Shown: positions 53,346-64,000 of the stretch, in pieces
How the letters are laid out: each line of letters starts with the position of its first letter
How positions within the stretch are numbered: position 1 is the first letter of the stretch
NCBI RefSeq assembly: GCF_030867145.1
Contig: NC_134414.1
Location: forward strand, 18,866,518 to 18,930,517
DNA: 64,000 nucleotides
Direction of reading: 5' to 3'
Origin: Opisthocomus hoazin
Taxonomy: Eukaryota; Chordata; Aves; Opisthocomiformes; Opisthocomidae
The notes under the pieces: generated by a model
What the model was told of the DNA's origin: nothing
The model's input: only the letters and a program-made list of their open reading frames with translations
Database searches by the model: none
Made by a program: the position numbers and the translations under genes

Positions 53346-56150
53346 GTGCCAAGGCCAGGGGTGAGATTGACAGCCCAGCTCAAGTGTGTTTACACCAATG
53401 CACGTAGCATGGGCAATAAACAGGAGGAGCTGGAAGCCATTATACAGCAGGACGGCTACGACTTGCTCGCCATCACAGAAACATGGTGGGACAACTCGCA
53501 TGACTGGCATGCTGCAATAGATGGCTAGAGACTCTTTAGGAAAGACAGACCAACAAGGAGAGGTGGTGGAGTTGCTCTATATGTGAGGGAGCAACTGGAA
53601 TGCATTGAGCTTGGCCCGGGGGCAAATGAGGAATGAGTTGAAAGCTTGTGGGTTAGAATTAAGGGACAGGCTCACACGGGTGACATTACGGTGGGTGTAT
53701 ACTACAGGCCACCTGACCAGGAGGAGGAGGTTGATGAGGCCTTCTACAGGCAGCTGCAAGCAGCCTCACAGTCACAGGCCCTGGTTCTCATGGGGGACTT
53801 CAACCACCTTGACATCAGCTGGGAAGACCATACAGCTAGGCAGGCGCAATCCAGGAGGTTCCTACAGAGCATCGATGATAACTTTCTGATGCAAGTGGTG
53901 GAGGAACCAACAAGGAAAGGCGCGCTGCTGGACCTCGTGTTAACAAACAAGGAGGGACTGGTGGAGGATGTGAAGGTCGGAGGTAGACTCGGCTGCAGTG
54001 ACCATGAAATGGTCGAGTTCAGGATCCTGCGTGGAGGAAGCAGGGCGATAAGCAGGATCAAAACCCTGGACCTCAGGAGGGCTGACTTTGCCCTCTTCAA
54101 GGAGCTACTGGGAGGAATCCCGTGGGCCAGGGCTCTCGAAGGCAGGGGGGTCCATGAGTGCTGGTCGCTTTTTAAACAACACTTCTTCCATGCACAGGAG
54201 CAATGCATCCCCCTGAGAAAGAAATTTAGCAAAGGAGGCAGGAGACCTGCATGGTTAAACAAGGAGCTTCTAGCGGAGATCAGGCAGAAGAGAAAGGTCC
54301 ATGGAATGTGGAAAGAGGGACAGGCCACTTGGGAAGAGTACAGAAACGTGGTGAGAGCATGCAGGGATGCGACGAGGAAGGCCAAGGCTCACCGGGAATT
54401 GAAGCTGGCAAGCGATGTCAAAAACAACAAGAAGGGCTTCTTCAACTACATCAGCAGCAAAAGGAAGGTTAGGGACAACGTGGGGCCGCTGCTGAATGAG
54501 GCGGGTGTCCTGGTGACGGAGGATGCGGAGAAGGCAGAGCTACTGAATGCCTTCTTTGCTTCAGTCTTCAGTGCTAAGACTGGCCCTCAGAAATCCCAGG
54601 CCCCGGAGGTAAGAGAAGAAGCCTACAAAGAGGACGACTTTCCCTTGGTCGAGGAGGACTGTGTGAGGGATTGCTTAAGTGATCTGGATGCCCACAAATC
54701 CATGGGCCCCGATGGAATGCACCCACGAGTGCTGAGGGAGCTGGCGGATGTCATTGCTGAGCCACTCTCCATCATCTTTGAGAGGTCCTGGAGGACAGGA
54801 GAGGTGCCCGAGGACTGGAGAAAGGCCAGTGTCACTCCAACCTTCAAAAAGGGCAAGAAGGAGGACCCAGGGAACTACAGGCCGGTCAGCCTCACCTCCA
54901 TCCCGGGTAAGGTGATGGAGCAGCTTATCCTGGAGGCCATCATGAAGCAAGTGGAAGAAAAGAAGGTTATCAGGAGTAGTCAGCATGGATTCACCAAGGG
55001 GAAATCATGCCTGACCAATCTGATAGCTTTCTACGATGACATGACTGGCTGGGTAGACGAAGGGAGAGCCGTGGATGTTGTCTACCTTGACTTCAGGAAG
55101 GCTTTCGACACAGTCTCCCATGATATCCTCCTAGGGAAGCTGAGGAAGTGTGGGCTGGATGAGTGGTCGGTGAAGTGGATAGAGAAGTGGCTGAAAGGCA
55201 GAACTCAGAGGGTTGTCATCAGCGGCGCTGAGTCTAGTTGGAGGCTGGTGACAAGTGGTGTCCCCCAGGGGTCAGTACTGGGCCCAGTCTTGTTTAACTT
55301 CTTCATCAACGACCTGGATGAAGAGTTAGAATGTACCCTCAGCAAGTTTGCTGACGACACCAAACTGGGAGGTGTGGTAGGTACACCAGAAGGCTGTGCT
55401 GCCATTCAGCGTGACCTGGATAGGCTGGAAAGCTGGGCAGAGAGGAACCTGATGAGGTTCAACAAGGGCAAGTGCAGGGTCCTGCACCTGGGGAGGAACA
55501 ACCTCATGCACCAGTACAGGCTTGGGGTGGACCTGCTGGAGAGCAGCTCTGCGGAGAGGGACCTGGGTGTCCTGGTGGACGACAGGTTAACCATGAGCCA
55601 GCAGTGTGCCCTGGCTGCCAAGAAAGCCAATGGGATCCTGGGGTGCATCAAGAAGAGTGTGGCCAGCAGGACGAGGGAGGTTCTCCTTCCCCTCTACACT
55701 GCCCTGGTGAGGCCTCATCTGGAGTACTGTGTCCAGTTCTGGGCTCCCCAGTTCAAGAAAGATGAAGAGCTACTGGAGAGAGTCCAGCGGAGGGCTACAA
55801 GGATGGTGAGGGGACTGGGGCATCTCCCCTACGAGGAGAGGCTGAGGGAGCTGGGCTTGTTCAGCCTGAAGAAGAGAAGGCTGCGAGGGGACCTTATAAA
55901 TGCCTACAAATATCTGAAGGGTGGGTGTCAGGAGGATGGGGCCAAGCTCTTTTCAGTGGTGCCCAGTGACAGGACAAGGGGCAATGGGCACAAACTGAGA
56001 CACAGGAAGTTCCGTCTGAACATGAGGAAGAACTTCTTCCCTCTGAGGGTGACGGAGCACTGGAACAGGCTGCCCAGGGAGGTTGTGGAGTCTCCTTCTC
56101 TGGAGATATTCAAGACCCGCCTGGACGAGGTCCTGTGCAGCCTGCTGTAG
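53346..56150 (+). pseudogene. CR1 ORF2 (endonuclease-reverse transcriptase) with two in-frame stops
   Basis: One reading frame throughout, no frameshift seen. An APE-type endonuclease comes first ([42 protein letters not shown]), then the RT ([44 protein letters not shown], catalytic FADD at about 55347-55358), then the CR1 C-terminal region to the stop at 56148-56150. In-frame TAG at 53526-53528 (in IDG-stop-RLFRKDR) and TGA at 53634-53636 interrupt the endonuclease. The TGA would be CGA before a CpG transition. The part after the second stop is open for about 835 codons. No ATG precedes the conserved endonuclease start, so the original initiation codon is unclear. Confidence 0.93.
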
Positions 56151-56245
56151 GTGACCCTGCTTCAGCAGGGGGGTTGGACTAGATGACCCACAGAGGTCCC
56201 TTCCAACCCCTACTATTCTGTGATTCTGTGATTCTGTGATTCTGT

Positions 56246-59200
56246 AACACTGACTGGAAGCGTTAAAATTTGCTCCTTTTTTTGAAAGGTTATTGCTAAT
56301 GGACAGTTTATATATTCAAAAACTAATGCATACTGTAGTATAGAGAAAAGGAATGTGAAAGAACATCTCGTAGAGCCTCATTGGGATGTAATTCAGTTGT
56401 TTGTTCCTCAAAGGGCAAAGGCTTCGTTATGTGGAGCTTGAAACTGCCCCACTGCTGCCTTACGCACCCTCAGTTCCCTGGCCAGGCTGGACTCTGGCAG
56501 CAGTGTAAGACCCCTGGCCAAAACCTGGGGGAGCAGGTCCATGCAGGGGAAGCTTCTGAGCCGCAAAACTGCAGCTTCAGCCTGTGCCGCTGGTGAGCGG
56601 TGCTCAGCTCGGCGCCTCTGGCACCTCCTTCCTGGCTGTGCTGCAAACCCTCAGACCCGGCTCCACAAACCTCGCCTCAGAAATATTATATTGCTGGTGA
56701 AGATGAGTGTGTGATCTATTTCTGGCTTTTCTATAACCACCATCCGTCTCCAGCAAGGTAATGCTGATTCATTGACAGGGCTCCTCTTGTCCCAGTGAGC
56801 TTGCACGCAGGTCACTCTTGCTCTCCAGTGCTGAGTGTTCAGGGGGAGCCTCCTGGCAGCTTAATTCTTCATTTTCTCCTGGCTTGTGGCAGTGCTGTCT
56901 GTCCCTGTGAGTGGAGTCTTGCTTTGTATGCAAAACCTGCCCAGGAAGGTCTTAAATCCCAGGCACTGAAATCAGCATTAGACATACATTTCCGAATTTC
57001 CTCCACAACCACAGCAATCATCTTGAAACTCAGGTCAGGAGGAGGAATTGCAAAGGATCCTTGTCACAACATCTCCAAAGACTTCTGTGTAACCCACTTG
57101 TTCTCCTTCCCAAAAAGCAACGTACGACAGCTGCTGCTAATGGGACTAAACCAGTCTTCCCGCTGCAGGGTGAGTGCTTGTGACTGAACTGTCAGATGTC
57201 CAGGTCTGGAGCCTGTTGCTTTGCTGAAGCATTTAGAAGCGCCCAGTATACGTGACTGAAGTGCCAGGAGAGCAGGCGCTCCTCAGAATATTTCTGTTTC
57301 TTGTGCTCCTGACATTTTTGTGTTAGTATGTACCGTTACAAGCTCGCACAGCTAATATTCCGCAAGGGACCTATTAAACTGTCAGTGAAGTCATTAAGAT
57401 ATTTTAGCCTGAGATTTCCTGTGCTAGAGGTTGGTTCTGGGACTACAGTTGTGCGGTCTAGAATTTCAGACATAACCGGGCATTTTTGGTGTGTCTGTAT
57501 TTTTGCATGCCTAGTCTCAAACTCCAGGGAAAGTTAATACTCATAGAGGACGAGTACTTGAAATTACGCTTATGGACAAAATTCCCCTGCTGGTATCCAA
57601 GAGGCCTTTAATTCCAGCAATCATTTATGAGATGTAACAAAATTATGGTTACAAGAAATCTTCTCTTGCCCAAGTGTAGACAGGCAGCTCCAACACTCCT
57701 GTTTCCAAACCCATCTGAATTGCAAACCATCATACCATTTGTCAGGAAAGTCATTGTTTTTCCCAAACCAAAAGTAATGTTCAGTCATTTCTAAAGTTGA
57801 AGATATTAACAAAGCAGAAATACAGATGGAAAATCCGTGGTTAACATATCTCACCGGTCCCCTTGTCCAGGTTAAATCCATACCATGTTGTCTTCCATTT
57901 ATGGTCCAGGTTGGACCAAAACACAGGACGTTTTCTAGATTATCCTTCACAGCCAAGACAATATCGTTCATTTTTCAGATACTAGTAGTTTAAGCTAATT
58001 AATACTTGGAGGTGGGTGGGAATATTTTAATTTAGCTGTTTCCTTGAGGTCATAACTAAAAAACAGTCCGAGCCTTATATAAGAGAAATAAATTACTATA
58101 ATGGCCAAGGTGAGTCATTGTAAACATCGTCAATGCTGTGCTGCACTGTGGGTGAAATGTTCTTTTTGGCTTCTCCTTAAACACTTTCAAGTGTCAGCCA
58201 ACAACCAGAGCCTAAAGGCTTGTTTTCTGAAGGCAGCCTTCACGAATAAGCAGGTACCTAGTTAGGGTATCAAAGTGTGTAGGCACTTTTAAAATCAAAG
58301 GAAATTAAATCCAGTATTTACGTACAAGCAGTACTCACCAGTACCTTGCCTGACACTAGAGGCATCTAAAGTCCTTGAGCTGGAGTTTCCTCTGGACAGG
58401 CTGTGTACAGAGTACAAGCTATTGAGAAAGATATTGGGAGATGTTGGGGCAACACCAGTTTTCCTGTGTCTGCCCTACCTGGACTGCTGCCAGGTGAGCT
58501 CACCCACTTGTCTGTCCATGACTTCACCATCGTGCAGCACTGCCCTTGTGGCAATGCTGAGCCGCTCAGTCTCTACATGACTTTTAAGCCCTGCTGAGAT
58601 TCATGGCTTAATTTCTCACCTAGGCTGGTTTTAGGCCTTACTTTAGTGGTGCTCAGTGTGTATCTAGCATAGCACAAAGCATGCATGAGGAGCAGAACAT
58701 GGCAGAGAAGAGGTTTGCCAAGATGAGACATGGCAGCATCTTGGCTGCCTGCCCCCAGTCTTCTCTGTTAGCACAGTGGGACAACGGGTCTGTGGCTACA
58801 TTGGGAGACACATGGCTTCTTCTGGCCATGATGGATGGCGTGACAGATGTTAGTACGTGTTTTGACCATATGTCTGAAGGATCTGCCCTGTGCAGAAGAT
58901 CAGGAGCAAGTCTACCTCTGCCTTACAGGGTCTGAGCTGTGGTAACTCTAAGACAGTCCTCATCAGCCATTCCCATCCCCTCTTGCTGCCTTTGCCAATT
59001 CTGCCAGAGAAAGAGGAATAGTGAGAAGGAGTCAAATTCCTTGTACAATCACATTGTCAGAGCAGTGCTGTGAGAGATGAGACCAAATCCCTGGAAGGAG
59101 ATGACAAACTTCAGCCAAGCTTTCTTACAGCCCAAGGAATGTTTTAGTCACTGAGCTATTCCCCTGTGAGGGGGACTCAAACAGGGCAGGCGGAGGAAGT

Positions 59201-59972
59201 GCATGTGCTTTTGTCTGTGTCTCACCACTTTTCGTCTGGAGATTACATGAAAATCCTGGGGTTATTTCTTATCACTTTGGCTTATTTTCTCTGGGAAGTA
59301 ATTATTGTCTGGTTTCTTGTCCAGCCTTGTGAGCTGGGCCGTCAGCCCTGAATCCATTACCATGGCTTATGGTCATGGCTCAGCAGGGTCCTTGACTCCC
59401 TGGGACCCCATGACCATATCTCCATCACTTCCCACCCTGCTTATGTGCTGCCTCAGTTCCCAGACTAGACACCTGTCCTTCTCTCCAGTTGCTCATGTCC
59501 TGCTGTACTAATGATTTTCCACCAAAACCACCCACAGCAGCACTGGAGCACAGATCTTCTCAGCCCATTGCCGTGCTCCCAGTTTACCAGCAGGCACCTG
59601 TCCCCATCCCTGCCCTGACTCCTCTGTCCCCATCCTGTGGGGTCACGGCAGCCGAGGCCTCAGCCACCAGTCTCTCCACAGCCTTTCCCACAACTTCACA
59701 TAGGATCTCCTCCTACCTCTTCTGCCTCACCTGCATTGTTTGTCAGTGTCTTCCTCTCCCACCTCTGTCCCCCAGTGTCATTTCTTATGGACTGTTAAAA
59801 CTGCCCATCTACTTCTGCTTCTCTTTATCTTCCCCCCTACAGACATTTAGCCCTGCTAAAAATGGCGATGGGGTCCTGGCACCAGTCAGGTTTGTGTGTG
59901 GTTATATCGGATGCCTCGTCTCCAGTGGACTGAACCAGAACACACGAACACTGCTATACTGGAGCAAAATAC
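56246..59972. other. Intergenic region downstream of gene 4, no gene recognised
   Basis: About 3.7 kb. Open frames such as 57621-57971 (minus, 116 codons) and 59489-59995 (plus, 168 codons) carry no recognised motif. The latter is proline/serine-rich by composition and runs into the gene 4 3' UTR on the other strand. Confidence 0.45.
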
Positions 59973-59978
59973 TTTATT
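59973..59978 (-). terminator. Candidate polyadenylation signal AATAAA of gene 4
   Basis: Minus-strand AATAAA about 215 bp beyond the gene 4 stop codon (60192-60194), a usual distance for MMP 3' UTRs. Confidence 0.5.
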
Positions 59979-60191
59979 ACTCAAAAACAACCTGATCAAT
60001 AAATAGTTGGAAAACATAATAAATTAAAACTGTACATTGTTTTACACTTCTAAGGTTTTAAATTAGAATTATCAAACATCATCATTTCAGACTCAGATGC
60101 GCAGTAACAGCTGAATGATATTGTTTATAATCAAGGAACATGAAAACGTATTTTTGGTACAAATACAGCTCTGCATCATCACTTTATATTT

Positions 60192-63100
60192 CTAGCAATG
60201 AAACCAGCTGTTGCTTTTCATTATATGGATGAGTTTCTTGCTCTTGATGTCAACCTCATACTGGTTTGATCCATGGAAAAAGTAGAAACGTCCTAGAATT
60301 GGAAGGAAAAAATATTGGCAAATTAATGTTTCCTTTTTGCAAACATATTGATATACACTTGCTATTTTCTTGGGTGATTTAAAAAAAATATCAGAACAAG
60401 CATATCATATCTATATATGTCTTTCAAACAAATACTTTTTTGGTTTTGGTTGACGGTCTTTTATTTTGTTTGTAATTACATTTTAATTTATTTACCATTT
60501 TTCTGAAGGGCAGCATCAACTGTGTGGCCAATTCCTGGGAAGTCAGCTGCTATTTTTCTTGGATATCCCCTTTCCATTGACTGGGTATTTTCATTGAAAC
60601 TAAATAAAGAAATTGTATGAAAACAAGAAACACACATGTGATGTTCAATGTTGAAACCAGGTGAAATTTTTACTAAATAAGCCTACTGTCAGCTGAAAAT
60701 CCAGCAACTGTGACCATGTGTGATCTCAAAGAACTGCCTAAATTGAGGCTGAGTGAATATTCACATCTTTAGTGGCCTATACAAGGCTGTTTTCAGAACA
60801 ACAGACTAAATATTTCACTTTCATTCTGCGAGACTGATAATAAGGCTGGATGGGGCTTATAATCAGCAATAAATTTAAATAATTATTCAGACTGAATATT
60901 TTAATTTTAATGCATCCGGTTATGAAGTGACCCTATGAGTGGAATGTAAATTTCTGGTGTAATAATACTCTTTCAGGACAATATTAAAGATTAATTATTA
61001 GGGTTAACATTACTGTTTAGCTGAACTGTTTTTTAAAAAGTAAATATCTTAATCTCCTTTCATAGCTTTTTTGATAGATTTATCACTTATAAATTTCAGA
61101 GAGCACTTCTGCCCCTTAATAGCTACTGAATGAATACATGACATGATGACAAAGTCTACTCACATTATCTTTTTATACTAATTTCATGTAATACTGCTTC
61201 CTAGCTGGTAAACAAAGCTCCTTTGCTTGTGTCTGTTAATCACAGACTGGTAATAGTAAATGGATGTTGTCTTCATCTCAGGTGTTACAGACTTTGTTCT
61301 ATGAGAAGACATGAGTCTTCTGAATGAAACCTCTGAATTTCAGCTTTATACTGTCTAAGAAGGCTGACAATAAGAGGCCATGAAGTGACTGTACAAACTC
61401 TAATATAACTTGATATTTTAAAAACTATTTTGATTATCTGCTGTGCAAACAAGGAATGAGCCTTACCTCCAGTATTTGTTGCCTGCAAAGAAGTAGGTTT
61501 TCTTGGTATTTTGATCATGAACAGCTGCATCAATTTTCCTGACACTTGTGGGGAAGCCCAGGTTCTGAATAGGCTTGGGGAAGCCTGACTCTATACTGTA
61601 GCCGCTGACAGCCCAATACTGGTCATCTGCAGGAAAACCAGAAAAAGTTAGTAGAGAATTCTGGGGAGGCTGAGCTCCTTCTCATCAAAGCCCCAGAGCT
61701 TTTTGTGTAGTAAATGCCACCAAATAGTACGTATGTCCAGCCAAGAACATGACCCTCCAAGGCACACCTAAGTTTGAATATTTCAGAGCTGTTGGATTTT
61801 CCACTTTTTATACTCATTAGAGTATTATATACTCAGTAGTTAAAACTCAAAACATTTTCTAGGTGTGTTTGGCACATTTGAAAATGTATTTGAATAACTT
61901 CATGTAGGCAATCAATTTTGTCTCAGCTATGATGTTCTTTGTCACTGACGAAAGAAGAGTAATACCATATTGTACAGGGCTGTTGCTAAGAAGCATTAGT
62001 TAATGACAGCAACAACATTTTGAAAATGGAAATGGATTTAAATATTAAGAATATCTATTATTATTATTATTGTGTTATTTCCAGTATTATTACTCAACAT
62101 ACAGGAGTACACACAAGCTTATGGTAGTACTGCTATAAGTCTATTCATTCATAAAAAGGACTCATGAATATGTAAGAGAAATACCTTTAAAAAATATCAC
62201 TCGATCCTTCTTGTCAATCTCATAAGCAGCATCAAAGCCAGCTGCTAGTGATGGCCAGAACGAGGAGATGGTGTCGTGTTCAATGCCTGAGAAATACGGA
62301 CTTTTGCGCCAGACGTAGCTGATGATAGAAATGAAAACAGCAGTGTTTCATTGTTCATATTTCACTAGGAGATCAGTAGCACAGAAATGTACTTTAAAAC
62401 CTACTGTCTGGGTGACAATCCTACCTATGAGACAGAGATATCACTCTGTCTTTCTGGGATGCAGTGCTTTACTTTGCCCTGCCCTTTCATAGACAGTTGC
62501 CCATTACTGCTGGTTGCTCTGAGGTCACAGAACAGTTAAGGTTGGAATGGACCTCTGGAGGTCATCTTATCCAGCCTCCCAGCTCAAGCAGGTGCACCTT
62601 GAGCTGGTGGCCCTGTAGGCCTCTCTGCTGACAGCCTGATGGCTTGCCCAGGACAACATGTGATGTCCGTGGTACTGCTGACAACCGAAGCTTTATCTTC
62701 CCCATGTCCCATGCAGGTAGGCTCAGCTGTATTCTTAATTCAGTTTGGTCACAAGTCTTCATTAAACATTCTTTAGAAACATTTTTAAACCCAGCTGAAG
62801 GAGGAAGTGCTCTTTCCTCCCCTTCCCTGAAAATTACTGTGTTTTTAAGCTACGATTCTTCATCGTGTTTTAGAAGGCAAATCAAAGCCACTTCATCAAA
62901 GGAAACTTGATCAATCAAAACAGTTACCAACCCAAGTAGTGGGTGAAACCCTGGGTCTGACAAGCTGTTCTCCCTCACCAAGGTGGATGTGCCCAGCCAA
63001 CAACCCACTACAGTGCCCAGCGTCAGGGTGTGCCCCAAAAGTGGACACCTATAGCAGCAGGGTCTCCCTACAGACAGTACTGGGCAGTGGTCCAGTGTGG

Positions 63101-63705
63101 AATTCTAGCTCAGAGAGCCACCAAAAGTCATCAGTGACTTTTTTCGCAGGTCCCTGACCCACACGTGGGATGATGTGATGAGGATGGTGCTGCGTGTCAA
63201 GCAGCTGCAGGCTGCGGAGTGACACTGAGATTATTCAGCCTGGCACGATTTTAGCAGACATGGGTGATGATGTACGGCAGCTTAAAGCATTTTACTCACC
63301 TGTCAGTAAACCACATTACTCACCCAATCCTTCTGGGCTATTAAATTTTTGCAAAGTTGCATTAATACTTTCAGAAAGAAACAGCTTCCTTTTTAAACAT
63401 GGGAAGACAAATTCCTTGAACTGAACTTTATGCTTTGCCTTTGTGAGTCTCACAAAAAGGTTTTGCTAGAAATGAAAGCATTTACCTGCCTTTGAAGAAC
63501 AGTATTTCCCCACGGAGAGTGGTGACAGCATCAAAAGTCAAATGAGGGTCACAGTCCCTTGGTCTTGTGGGGTTTTTGGAGGGTGTAATTTCTGTTGGTT
63601 CTTCCCGGGGTGACATTTCAGTTGGTGCTTCTGCAGGTGTCATTTCAGTTGGTCCTTGTGGGGGAAAAGCTTTTGTTGGAAGTGCAGGAGATTCCCTGGG
63701 GGGTC
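60192..63705 (-). CDS. Stromelysin-like MMP, exons 6-10 only (5' half outside window)
   Basis: Hinge and hemopexin part of a secreted MMP. Exons in transcript order: 63486-63705 (exon 6), 62185-62318, 61467-61626, 60496-60599, 60192-60292. GT-AG junctions and phases agree, giving about 239 codons; the entering phase (one base from exon 5) equals that of the three upstream paralogues. Exon 6 is 220 nt against 118 in the collagenase, because the hinge contains three tandem 9-residue units beginning PTE[MI][TS]P. The hemopexin domain starts [19 protein letters not shown] and ends MKSNSWFHC. Blade IV is conventional ([30 protein letters not shown]). Blade [13 protein letters not shown] and the WFHC end resemble MMP3/MMP10. 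The catalytic exons, signal peptide and promoter lie beyond 64000, so activity and orthology cannot be judged. Confidence 0.9.
62524..62645 (-). mobile_element. Short CR1 3' fragment in intron 6 of gene 4
   Basis: Contains the CR1 3' UTR in antisense (AAGGTTGGAATGGACCTCTG, GGTCATCTTATCCAGCCTCC, then a GCTCAAGCAGG segment). Substitutions make it an old copy; the boundaries are approximate. Confidence 0.75.
63572..63652 (-). repeat. Three 27-bp in-frame tandem repeats coding the gene 4 hinge
   Basis: Units at 63626-63652, 63599-63625 and 63572-63598 encode [18 protein letters not shown] and PTEITPSKN. All three share PTE-x-[TS]-P; divergence increases toward the third unit. Confidence 0.9.
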
Positions 63706-64000
63706 CTTTGGGAAACAGATAAGTGTAGAATTGGAAGGTGAATTAGAGTGTTTCATGTTGCAAAGCTTTGGGATGCTCCATATGGAGCCAAATGCATATG
63801 TTTCTTAGGGTTAAAACTCAACTAGTAAATTAACGCCAGGGAAAGTTTAGAGGCATTTGAACTTGGCTGTCTGTGCTGCTGACTGTTAAAATGGTCTCTG
63901 GCATTGTTTTGCCTTGACAATCCATTGGTCTCTCAAACTGTGCTCAGGAGTTAATGTAGAGCAAACACCATTTCCAAAAGGCAGTTGTACATGTGACCAC
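63706..64000 (-). other. Intron 5 of gene 4 (partial)
   Basis: Non-coding sequence upstream of the exon 6 acceptor, continuing past the window edge. No other feature seen. Confidence 0.7.

Larger units (their letters stand above)
51861..56245 (+). mobile_element. Full-length CR1 LINE, near-intact
   Basis: About 4.4 kb retrotransposon with all CR1 parts: a (GA)n and GC-rich 5' leader, ORF1 (52198-53289), ORF2 (to 56150), a short 3' UTR with CAGGGGGGTTGGACTAGATG, and almost four terminal ATTCTGTG units ending at 56245. Most avian CR1 copies are 5'-truncated, so a copy with leader and both ORFs is uncommon. The only coding faults I see are two in-frame stops in the ORF2 endonuclease region. No target-site duplication is evident. 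Copies at 8188-8990, 40122-40300 and 40925-41378 belong to the same group. Confidence 0.95.

Noticed and set aside
57621-57971. 116-codon minus-strand frame with a possible GT donor after GGACCG
   Set aside because: Not recognisable as an MMP exon or other family, and no matching acceptor or neighbouring exon was found.
59489-59995. 168-codon open frame on the plus strand
   Set aside because: No family resemblance; it overlaps the antisense of the proposed gene 4 3' end and looks like GC-rich chance sequence.

Overview
The window looks like avian nuclear DNA. It carries part of the tandem matrix metalloproteinase (MMP) cluster, and its interspersed repeats are almost all CR1 LINEs ending in the 8-bp units (ATTCTGTG)n or (ATTCTATG)n. 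Genes are compact, with introns mostly 0.1-2 kb. A structurally full-length CR1 and two or three close relatives suggest a bird lineage with fairly recent CR1 activity; that lineage guess is inference.

Four MMP genes lie head-to-tail, all on the minus strand. Their order matches the start of the mammalian cluster (MMP27, collagenase, stromelysins). Gene 1 (9448-16782) is MMP27, 10 exons, 467 aa. Gene 2 (22547-29254) is an interstitial collagenase of MMP1/MMP8 type, 10 exons, 466 aa. Gene 3 (39976-49126) is a divergent stromelysin/metalloelastase-like MMP, 10 exons, 476 aa. Gene 4 (60192-63705) is the 3' half (exons 6-10) of another stromelysin-like MMP with a repeat-expanded hinge; its exons 1-5 lie beyond the right edge. 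I placed exons by reading both splice sites and checking codon phase. All three complete genes give uninterrupted reading frames, with the signal peptide, cysteine-switch prodomain, HExxHxxGxxH catalytic domain and four-bladed hemopexin domain in order. They encode secreted, zinc-dependent extracellular proteases. Genes 2 and 3 have a TATA box with AP-1 site(s) upstream, the classical inducible MMP promoter layout; gene 1 shows an AP-1 site but no clear TATA box.

The intergenic stretches (1-9447, 16.9-22.5 kb, 29.4-40 kb, 49.2-60.2 kb) hold CR1 copies, microsatellites and otherwise unrecognised sequence. The key repeat is a CR1 at 51861-56245 with a GC-rich 5' leader, an open ORF1 and an ORF2 broken only by two in-frame stops. 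It abuts, head-to-head, an older truncated CR1. Three CR1 pieces in opposing orientations sit in the last intron of gene 3. I found no convincing LTR retrovirus, CRISPR array, tRNA or rRNA gene.
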